A stretch of DNA of 64,000 nucleotides, taken from positions 44,518,269-44,582,268 of the forward strand of contig OX457031.1 in NCBI GenBank assembly GCA_949752745.1, in the 5' to 3' direction. The notes below the pieces were generated by a model. That model searched no databases and was not told where the DNA came from. It was given only the letters and a program-made list of their open reading frames with translations. A program made the translations under genes and the position numbers. Positions 47,540-64,000 of the stretch are shown here, one piece after another. This DNA comes from Protula sp. h YS-2021 (taxonomy: Eukaryota; Annelida; Polychaeta; Sabellida; Serpulidae). Position 1 is the stretch's first letter; every line of letters begins with the position of its first letter.

Positions 47540-48585
47540 TTTCAAAATGCATCTCCTCATACAGTTTTAAACCGATGTCATTTATTTTTCGTATGAGCAT
47601 CCCTAAGGGGTCGTGCATACGGCTTGTGCTTTTTTAGTCGATCGGGTGATTTTTAATTTTTTGGGAATTTTTAAAGAAAAATTTTAAAATGTATCTCCTC
47701 CTATATTTTTGATCCATTGTCGTTCATTTTTGGTATGAGGCACCCCTAAGGGGTCGTGCATGCGGCTTGTGCTTTTTTAATCGATCGGACAATTTTTGTA
47801 ATTTTGGTGAATTTTTTAAGGAAAATTTTTAAAATAAAATTCAAAATGCATCTCCTCTTACATTTTTGAACCGATATCATTTATTTTCGGTATGAGGTTT
47901 CTCTAACGGATCTTGCATACGGCTTATGCTTTTCAGTCGATCGGATAATTTTTGAATTTTTGGGGAATTTTTGAAGAAAAAATTTTAAAATGTATCTCCA
48001 CCCACATTTTTTATCCGATGTCGATCATTTTTAGTATGAAGCACCCCTAAGGAGTCCTGCATACGATTCTTGTTTTTTTTAGTCGTTCGGACAATTTTTG
48101 TATTTTCGGAGAATTTTTGAAGAAAAAACTTTAAAATGCAATTCCTCCTAAATTTTTTATCCGATTTCATTTATATTTTTGGTATGAGGCATTCTAGGTG
48201 GGTCTTACATACCGCTCGATCGGACAATTTTTGTATTTTTTGGGGAATTTTTGAAGAAAAAATTTCAAAATGCATTTCCCCCTGCAGTTTTAATCCGATT
48301 TCATTTATTTTTGGTATGCGACATTCTAGATGGGTCATGCATATGATTTGCACTTTTTCAGTGGATCGGACAATTTTTGTGTTTTTGGGGGAATTTTTGA
48401 AGAAAAAATTTCAAAATGCATTTCCCCCTGCAGTTTTAATCCGATTTCATTTATTTTTGGTAAGAGGCATCCTATGAGGGTCATGCACATGATTTGCGCT
48501 TTTTTAGTGGATAGGACAATTTTTGTATTTTTGGGGAATTTTTTAAGAAAAATCTTTAAAATGCCCGTCCTCCTGTAGTTTTTAA
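47540..48585. repeat. ~145-bp tandem array, about 7 units
   Basis: Unit landmark AAAATGCATCTCCTCATACA recurs in diverged form near 47546, 47687, 47847, 47988, 48133, 48267, 48414 and 48559. Each is followed by 'CCGAT(G/T)TCATTTATTTTTGGTATGAGG'-like sequence (written in variants), then 'CGGACAATTTTTG'. An inverted copy lies at about 50385-50560. Confidence 0.88.
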
Positions 48586-50040
48586 CATGGGCACTGGTCC
48601 AAAATAAGCACCACGCATCAACGCAAATTAAATAAACATGCGCACTGACCCGAAATGCGAACCGCACATCATCGCAAGTTAAATAAACATGCGCACTGGT
48701 TTGAAATGCGAACCGCGCATTAACGCAAGTTGAAAAAAAAAACATGTGCAGTGGTCCAAAATGCGAACCGCGCATCGACGCAAGTTAAATAAACATGCGC
48801 ACTGGTCCGAAATGCAAATCGCGCGCAAATGCAAGTTAAATAAACAAGCGCACTGGTTTGAAATGCGAACTGCACATTAACGCAAGTTTAAAAAACCAGC
48901 GCAGTGGTCCGAAATGCGAACCGCACATCGACACATGCTAAATATGCATGCATACTGGTCCAAAATAAGCACCGCGATTCAATGCAAGGCAAAACAACAT
49001 GCGCACTGGTTCAAAATGCAAACCGCGCATCAACGCAACTTCAGTAAACATGCGCGCTGGTCCAAAATATGAACCCCACATCAACTCAAAAATATACGCA
49101 TTGATCCGAAATAAGAACTGCGCATCGACGCAAGCATAATAAACATGCGCACTGGTCCGAAATGCGAACTGCTAATCAACGCAACCTTAAGAAACATGCG
49201 CACTGGTCCAAAATAAGAAATGCGCATCAACGCAAGTTAAATAGACATGTGCATTGGTCTGAAATAAGAACTGCGCATCGATGCAAGTTGAATAAACATG
49301 CGCATTGGCCCGAAACGCGCATCGCGCATCGACGCAAGTTAATAAACAGGCGCATTGGTCCGAAATGCGAACCGCGCATTAACACAAGTTAAATAATCAT
49401 ACACACTGGCTCGAAATGGGAACCGCCCATTAACGCAAATTGAATAAGCAAGTGCATTTCTTCGAAACGCGAATTGCGCATCGACGCAAGTTAAATAAAC
49501 AGCGCACTGGCCCGAAATGCAAACCGCACATCAACACAAGTTAAATAATCATTCGCACTGGTCCGAAATGTGAACTGCTCATCAACGCAAGTTGAACAGA
49601 CATGCCCACTGGTCCGAAATGCGAACCGGGCATCGACGCAAGTTAAATGAACGTGTGCACTGGTCCGAAATGCAAATCGTGCATCAACGCACGCTGAGTA
49701 AACATGCGCACCGGTCCGAAATGTGAACTGCTCATCAACGCAAGTTAAACAGACATGCCCACTGGTCCGAAATGCGAACCGGGCATCGACGCAAGTTAAA
49801 TGAACGTGTGCACTGGTCCGAAATGCAAATCGTGCATCAACGCACGCTGAGTAAACATGCGCACTGGTCCAGACTGCGAACCGGGCATCAACGCAACTTG
49901 AATAAACATGCGCACTGGTGCATAAAAGAACCGCACATCAACACAAGTTAAATAAACATGCGCAATGGTCTGAATAAGAACCGCGCATCGAGGAAAATTA
50001 CATAACACGCGCACTTTTCTGAAATGCGAACCGCAAAATA
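48586..50040. repeat. ~52-bp tandem array, about 27 units
   Basis: Unit is approximately CATGCGCACTGGTCCGAAAT, GCGAACCGCGCATCAACGCA, AGTTAAATAAA. Units vary by 10-25 percent. Two ~180-bp blocks near 49555-49730 and 49720-49860 are almost identical, showing local block duplication. Confidence 0.92.
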
Positions 50041-50350
50041 GTTGTCTATGTCCGACCAACAGTACACGTGTATGGATACAATTTCGATACGTTGCTCGAA
50101 TGTATCTCTGGTATACTATCCGTTCTACCACAGATACACAAGATTTGTCGAGCAGTATTCTTGGAAACAAATCTTACGTATGTATTTATCGGTCTGTGTT
50201 CGGGTCCGTTTCTAAATTAACTATTTAGCTAGGTCTTTGCCATCTCGTCTTTTGAAGCCCAAATTTTCAGGGAAATTCCCTTGCCCATGCAGGCTAGCAT
50301 TGGTCTTATCGCTTTTCGTAAGCTTGGACTTTGTCCTTGGACAAACTTGT

Positions 50351-50640
50351 CTTCAAAAATCCCTCAAAATACAAAAAGTGCCCAGAAATAAATGAAATCG
50401 GATAAAAACTGTAAGGAAAATGCATTTTGAAGTTTTTTGTTCAAAAATTCTCAAAAATTCAAAAGTCACCCGATCGACTGAAAACGCACAAGCCTCATAC
50501 CAAAAATAATGACATCGGATCAAAATTGTAAGAGGAGATGCATTTTGAAACAAAAATTTACTTAATAAACAACTAACTAATGGGCGCCGTCTGCAAACCA
50601 ATAGGTATACCCAGCTTACGTGTGACGTAAGCTGGGCTAA
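50351..50640 (+). mobile_element. 3' fragment of the same HINE-like subfamily, plus orientation
   Basis: Carries about 1.5 inverted ~145-bp units. It ends with hairpin CCCAGCTTACG TGTGA CGTAAGCTGGG (50610-50636) and CTAA (50637-50640). It is the inverted partner of 47430-47560, so the two lie head to head and form a long inverted repeat ~3.2 kb apart. Confidence 0.75.
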
Positions 50641-51467
50641 AAATGGCCTCCATTTGGCCAATTTTTGGCGAATCACCAAAAAAGTAACTTTTGAAGAGAT
50701 GCCTACCTAGAGAACAATCGTACAAAATTTGAAAGGAATCCGAACCAAATTGTGGGAAAAGAAGCATTTTGGAAATTGGAAAGTAGTAAAATAAAAAAGC
50801 CCACCCTTCCTTCCATACCTCCTTTGCCAATTTTTGGCGGATCGCCAAAAAAATAATATTTCAAGAGACCTACCTGAAGAACATTCATACAAAATTTAAA
50901 GAAAATCTGATCAAAATTGTGGGAGAGGAAGCATTTTGAAAATTGGCAATCAAAAACATTTAAATGCAGGCCATCTAGCCAATTTTTGCCGGATCACCAA
51001 AAAAAGTAAATTTTCAAGAGAAGTCACCCTAGATAACAGTCGTACAAAATTGGAAAGGAACCCAATATAAAATTGTGGAAGAAGCATTTTGAAAATTTGA
51101 AGAAAATAAAAAAATTTCGCCATTTGGCCAATTTTTTGGCGGATCGAGAAAAAAAGTAATTTTCCAAGAGAGGCCTACGTAGAGAATATTTGCGCAAAAT
51201 TTAAAGAAAATCTGATCAAAATTGTGGGAAAAGCAAGATTTTGAAAATTAGCAACCGAAAAATTTTAAATGCCTCCAATTTGGCCAATTTTTGGCGGATC
51301 GCCAAAAAAAATATTTTTTCAAGAGAGGCCTACCTAGAGAACATTCGCACAAAATCTCAAAGGAATCCGATCAAAACCGAAGGAGAAGCATTTTAAGTAA
51401 AAGTTTAAATACATACATACCCATCTGCTGATGTGACAATACGAGCCCAGTAAAGTCGGGTGGTCTA
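50641..51467 (+). mobile_element. HINE-like element 3' part with ~155-bp units, plus orientation
   Basis: Five units with 'TTGGCCAATTTTTGGCGGATC' type cores, then the tail AGCATTTTAAGTAAAAGTTT, a CATACATAC stretch and a diverged hairpin GCCCAGTAAAGTCGGGTGG ending TCTAA (51463-51467). It shares its tail with 58380-58495. Its 5' half is missing at the junction with the previous fragment. Confidence 0.72.
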
Positions 51468-51582
51468 AAATACATTAAAATGGTTGGGGAATCGTTCCCG
51501 GAGACATGTCCCACGTGGACAGTGGTCGGGGTGGGGGGGGGGGCGGTGTCCGTAGGCAGTTGGCTTGTTCTCGAAATATATA

Positions 51583-52418
51583 CAGATGAAATCACTTAAT
51601 CGCATACCGGTTAAACGCATAAATCGGTTAACTGCATATTATTCACAAATCCCAAACCATTTCCAATGCTATCTTTTGGAAATTTAACCGGATAATTGCA
51701 TACCGCTTAATCGCATAAACTGGATAAACGCATAGTTTTTTCACGTTAAAATGGGAAGCACACCGGTTAATTGCATAATTCTGGTTGACTATCGAAAGAG
51801 TGCCACACTTAAAGTAAACTAAGGGAGTGAGCTGCTCCTCATTTATTTGTGTAATGCATTGTTTTCTGTTTGCTTGACCCCTTGTGTACATGTACCAACA
51901 CCATTCGCGGTTGTTAACAGTAAGTCTCGAACTCTTAATCACCGCACTCTCTCACCTCTCACTAGATAATGACCTTTATCCTTAATCCCCGCACTGCCTT
52001 AGCTGACACTAGCTAATGGCTTGCAACCCCTAATCTCCACCCTGCCCGAGCTCTCAACCATATTGGCCTGAAACCCTTAATCCCCACGTTGCCTCTGATA
52101 ACCGTGAGCACAAAGTCATCATTTAAGTACTCAACCAAGAAGAAATTTTACCATTTATAGTTCGAAACTGTGTCGGTTATGGTTAATTCGTCAAAATGGC
52201 AGAAAGTAAATCAAAACGAAAAGACCTAAGTCTCTTGGATAAAATACTAGTAATAAAAGAACTGGATAACAAAGTTTCTCAAATGCGGGAATGAGGAGGG
52301 GCGGGGATGCACGTCTAATAACTACCGCAAATGAAAAAAATAGGCACAACAAGAGTACTCCGGATAAACGCATAACAGGGCTTGGCAAATTGGATATGCA
52401 ATTAACCGGTTGCGTCTG
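51583..52418 (+). mobile_element. pogo/Tigger-like DNA transposon remnant, 836 bp
   Basis: Left end CAGATGAAATCACTTAATCG; right end, reversed, CAGACGCAACCGGTTAATTG. TA sits on both flanks (51581-51582 and 52419-52420). Many internal 'CCGGTTAA(T/A)(C/T)GCAT' motifs are probable transposase-binding repeats. 52196-52294 encodes a 32-residue peptide starting MAESKSKRKDLSLLDKILVI, like the N-terminal CENP-B-type helix-turn-helix of Tigger/Jerky proteins, then stops. The catalytic domain is absent. Confidence 0.82.
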
Positions 52419-52420
52419 TA

Positions 52421-60762
<8,342 letters not shown>

Positions 60763-61560
60763 GTGTGGCTTTAGGAAAATAGTCACTTGAAGTGACGCCT
60801 TCTTTTTAATGTCTTCTTGTCTCATCGCAACTTACATCTCAAAATACATGGGTGTTATGAATCTCGAGATAGAGCCTGTACATGGCTGCATTCTGATTTT
60901 TGTAAAGTGTCACCTATGGGGGAGTTTATACATGATAGTTTTTAAAGCTTTCAAGTTTCTGTGTTATAGTACTGGTATGAAATGTTAGCTTATTTTTAAA
61001 TCCTAGTCTATAGCTCAGGGCGTGGTTTCAAAACGTTCTTTGACATATAGCAGATATCGCATCGTAAATGGTTACAAAGAGTCTCAGGCCTGAGATAAAG
61101 AACATATCGCAACTCACCCACCGGGGGGGGGGGGGGGGGGGGTTGCGGACCGTGAAGTTCAACTGGTTGTATCGAGTGTCCCTACTTTCCCAGGCGGAGG
61201 GGCGGGGTAGACATCGAATCTGCACTGAAATAAGGGAACATACCACAGCACACCCTCCGTGCGGGGAGGAGGGGTTGGCGGGTGGAGGGAGGGGGGGGGG
61301 GGGGCATCGAAGTACAGGTTTTCGCGCGTGCCATATTAGTTTCTATTTCTAGTCATCTTCGATACACGAGAAAATTAGTTGGTTTAAATCTGAGCATCAA
61401 GAACAGCTGGGAAAGGAACGTCAAAAAATATTTTAAGGGGAATTTATTAGCTATGTTTTAGAATTGTTTGTAACGAAGTTTGGTGTATTTATTTTGCTGG
61501 GCTGTCTAAATCACTCCTTAATAAAGAGCGATTTACTCTGGTTTTTCACTCATTTTATTA
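60763..61560 (+). other. GALT 3' UTR and poly(A) signal
   Basis: AATAAA at 61520-61525 gives a ~760-nt 3' UTR. Contains G runs at 61123-61142 and 61291-61304. No coding. Confidence 0.65.
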
Positions 61561-62184
61561 ACGCATATCGACATAGATTTGAAAAACAAACAAATAACAC
61601 TATGAACACTTCTGGGATTCAGTCAACGTAGAACAAATGTCAGTGAATACTTGAAATTAAGCAATAACTAATAATCATAAAATTTATGATCTATATAAAT
61701 TAAGTGTCACTATTTTACAGTTTGTAGAAACGAATCAACGCTGTGTTTAAAAACCTACCTACACATTGTCAGTGTACGGAAAAAAAAATCAAAAACTGGC
61801 TTCCAGTCCAAAAATTTGGACCCACTAACATCTGGCGTTAAATTTTCTCAGAATATTACACACTACAAGTAAGAACGTAAACATGAACGATACATGACTT
61901 TCAAACGAACAATATTACTTTATGTACGGACTTCTATAGCCCCACATTTTTTTCCTATCGGTTAAACAAATACCTATACTGAAATTAGCACAATACATTT
62001 TCGATTTTTAACGCAACATAATCTTGCTGCTGCTTTGGCGTTGTAAAAAAACATGTACTGTTTGAGTATTTTTGTAATTATCTACTTGATGTGCCATCAT
62101 AAATTTCGGTGTCATTACGAGCCGACCCGGGATTACTCTTGGCTTTTCTGCGCGGACCGTAACACCCCAGTGTTAACATAATTA
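61561..62184. other. Intergenic between two converging genes
   Basis: AT-rich, no repeat or ORF supported. Confidence 0.5.
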
Positions 62185-62199
62185 TTTATTCTAAAACCT

Positions 62200-62408
62200 T
62201 CAAAAATTTCCAGTGTCTTGGAACTGGATTTTTGGTGGGGTATCTATCTGATTATGACGCTGCATTTGGTCCAGTTCTTGTTGCATGGCTTGCATTTCAT
62301 GTAGCACTCGCTGCTGATCTGAACTCGGGCTGGACATCTGACTCGATGATGGCGACGTGTGAGGTGACGTCACATCCATTACGTCAGGGACAATCTGTGC
62401 ACTTTCCT
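62200..62408 (-). CDS. Probable terminal exon of an unidentified minus-strand gene
   Basis: Minus-strand acceptor ACACTTTGGCAG, then (E)ESAQIVPDVMDVTSPHTSP, SSSQMSSPSSDQQRVLHEMQ, AMQQELDQMQRHNQIDTPPK, IQFQDTGNF, stop. A poly(A) signal AATAAA lies 10 bases past the stop (minus strand, 62190-62185). Ser/Pro-rich text followed by a Gln/Met-rich helix looks like a regulatory protein tail. I do not recognise the gene. The rest would lie right of the window or in the repeat region. Converges on GALT. Confidence 0.55.
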
Positions 62409-62610
62409 CTGCCAAAGTGTGACAATTGCGGTTATGCTTATTTTTACACACTGTTACGACCAGGCAAATTGCCTGTCACTTAAAACAATACCGATCAAAA
62501 TACCCAAGAACCAACCTCGACATTATCTGACCTCAACACCGCATAATTAACTAGAGCAGTGTGCATAGCCCACATATTCCCAACAGGCCCCCCATCAGTT
62601 AAACACGGCC
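62409..62610. other. Presumed intron of the minus-strand gene
   Basis: No feature recognised; repeat array begins near 62610. Confidence 0.4.
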
Positions 62611-64000
62611 ATCAATAGTCAATCAAGAGCTGAAATTTTCCAAGTCCAGTTGGTGCATTTTCCTTCAACGAACCTGGCCCATTTACAATACCGATCTGTG
62701 TTTGTTGCCATAGAAGCTACATACCAAGTTTCATTAAAATCCCTGTAGTTGTTCTTGAGATATCGTGTTAACAAACTCATTCCGATGCTGAATAATTTTC
62801 AGGATTTGGTAAATTTCAAAGTGCATTTAGCTCTTTTTCCTTGGGCCAACCTAACCAATTGACAATACCGATCCTTGTTAGTGCCCACAGAAGATACACA
62901 CCAAGTTTCATGAAAATCCTTGCAGTTGTTCTTGAGATATCGTGTTAACAGTAGTCAATGAAGAGCTGAAATTTTCTAAGTCCAGCTGGTCCATTTTCCT
63001 TGGACGAACCTGGCCCATTTACAAAACTGATCTGTGTTTGTTCCCAAAGAAACTACGTACCACGTTTCATGAAAATCCCTGCAGGAGTTTTTAAGTTATC
63101 GTGCTAACAAGTTCACACAATAGTCAATCAAGAGCTGAAATTTTTTAAGTCCAGCTGGTTCATTTTCCTTAGACGAACCTGGCCCATTTACAATACCGAT
63201 CTGTGTTTGTTGCCATAGAAGCTACATACCAAGTTTCATTACAATCCCTGTAGTTGTTCTTGAGATATCGTGTTAACAAACTCATTCCGATGCTGAATAA
63301 TTTTCAGGATTTGGTAAATTTCAAAGTGCATTTAGCTCTTTTTCCTTGGGCCAACCTAACCAATTGACAATACCGATCCTTGTTAGTGCCCACAGAAGAT
63401 ACACACCAAGTTTCATGAAAATCCTTGCAGTTGTTCTTGAGATATCGTGTTAACAGTAGTCAATGAAGAGCTGAAATTTTCTAAGTCCAGCTGGTCCATT
63501 TTCCTTGGACGGACCTGGCCCATTTACAAAACTGATCTGTGTTTGTTCCCAAAGAAACTACATACCACGTTTCATGAAAATCCCTGCAGGAGTTTTTAAG
63601 TTATCGTGCTAACAAGTTCACACAATAGTCAATCAAGAGCTGAAATTTTTTAAGTCCAGCTGGTTCATTTTCCTTAGACGAACCTGGCCCATTTACAATA
63701 CCGATCTGTGTTTGTTGCCATAGAAGCTACATACCAAGTTTCATTAAAATCCCTGTCGTTGTTCTTGAGATATCGTGTTAACAAACTCATTCCGATCCTG
63801 AATAATTTTCAGGATTTGGTAAATTTCAAAGTGCATCTAGCTCTTTTTCCTTGGGCCAACCTAACCAATTGACAATACCGATCCTTGTTAGTGCCCACAG
63901 AAGATACACACCAAGTTTCATTAAAATCCTTGCAGTAGTTCTTGAGGTAACGTGTTAACAAACTCATTCCGATGCTGAATAATTTCCAGGATCTGGTAAA
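62610..64000 (+). repeat. ~168-bp tandem array with ~505-bp higher-order period, cut by window end
   Basis: Landmark 'AAGTCCAG(C/T)TGGT.CATTTTCCTT' occurs near 62640, 62976, 63146, 63481 and 63649. A diverged partner 'CTCTTTTTCCTTGGGCCAAC' occurs near 62830, 63337 and 63842. Blocks of three units (~505 bp) are nearly identical while units inside a block differ strongly. Common 'AAGTTTCAT(G/T)AAAATCC(C/T)TG' and 'GAGATATCGTGTTAACA'. No terminal hairpin in view. Confidence 0.93.

Larger units (their letters stand above)
47430..50350 (-). mobile_element. HINE/Helentron-like element with two tandem arrays, minus orientation (copy 3)
   Basis: On the minus strand the 5' end is ACAAGTTTGTCCAAGGACAA AGTCCAAGCTTACG. 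The 3' end is a hairpin with arms CCCAGCTTACGT and ACGTAAGCTGGG, followed by CTAA (plus-strand 47430-47460). The 5' end repeats the hairpin arm CAAGCTTACG. A (GTTA)n microsatellite lies just inside at 47491-47520. The interior is the two arrays below. No coding capacity, so it is non-autonomous. Confidence 0.72.

Noticed and set aside
62232..62483. Plus-strand ORF
   Set aside because: It is the shadow of the better supported minus-strand exon.

Overview
The window is animal nuclear DNA. It has GT-AG introns, two spliced genes with recognisable animal homologues, and about half its length in degraded transposons, tandem arrays and homopolymer runs. The transposon mix (Helentron/HINE-like elements with central ~150-bp tandem repeats like the bivalve 'pearl' group, DIRS-like, Ty3/gypsy, hAT and pogo-like) fits a marine lophotrochozoan, perhaps a mollusc. 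That placement is inference; no ribosomal or mitochondrial marker is present.

Region 1 (1-25150, + strand) is the 3' part of an SRCIN1/KIAA1217 (p140Cap / sickle tail) type gene. Fifteen exons from 1557 to 22717 join in one unbroken frame (988 codons plus stop). They carry the AIP3-type domain, coiled-coil exons and a long last exon with a proline-rich SH3-ligand motif. Upstream exons lie outside the window. The introns hold a perfect 68-bp palindrome, a tRNA-derived SINE, a HINE-like element and two minisatellites. The 3' flank holds a 36-bp x 20 array.

Region 2 (25150-52900) shows no host gene. In order it holds: a pogo/Tigger-like element with TA duplications, a broken Ty3/gypsy element with short LTRs, a tRNA-like SINE, a ~310-bp divergent tandem repeat, a ~494-bp duplicated repeat, a hAT element with 8-bp target duplication, a DIRS-like element with inverted terminal repeats, a second tyrosine-recombinase element with split direct repeats, a cluster of HINE-like elements, and a second pogo-like element.

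Region 3 (52972-61540, + strand) is galactose-1-phosphate uridylyltransferase (GALT). Nine exons cover all but about the first 30 residues, including the HPH catalytic motif. One intron holds a complete 3.4-kb HINE-like element whose core is a higher-order tandem array. Another begins with an array made from the exon end and its splice donor.

Region 4 (61540-64000) holds a probable minus-strand terminal exon of an unidentified gene, tail to tail with GALT, then a higher-order tandem array running off the window.

The most notable points are: (1) three separate tandem arrays, in two genes, whose unit spans an exon 3' end plus its 5' splice site; (2) a GALT in which two of the four ligands of the structural metal site appear replaced; (3) several HINE-like elements whose 5' end (a GTCC/GGAC palindrome) repeats the arm of their own 3' hairpin, with different arm sequences in different copies.
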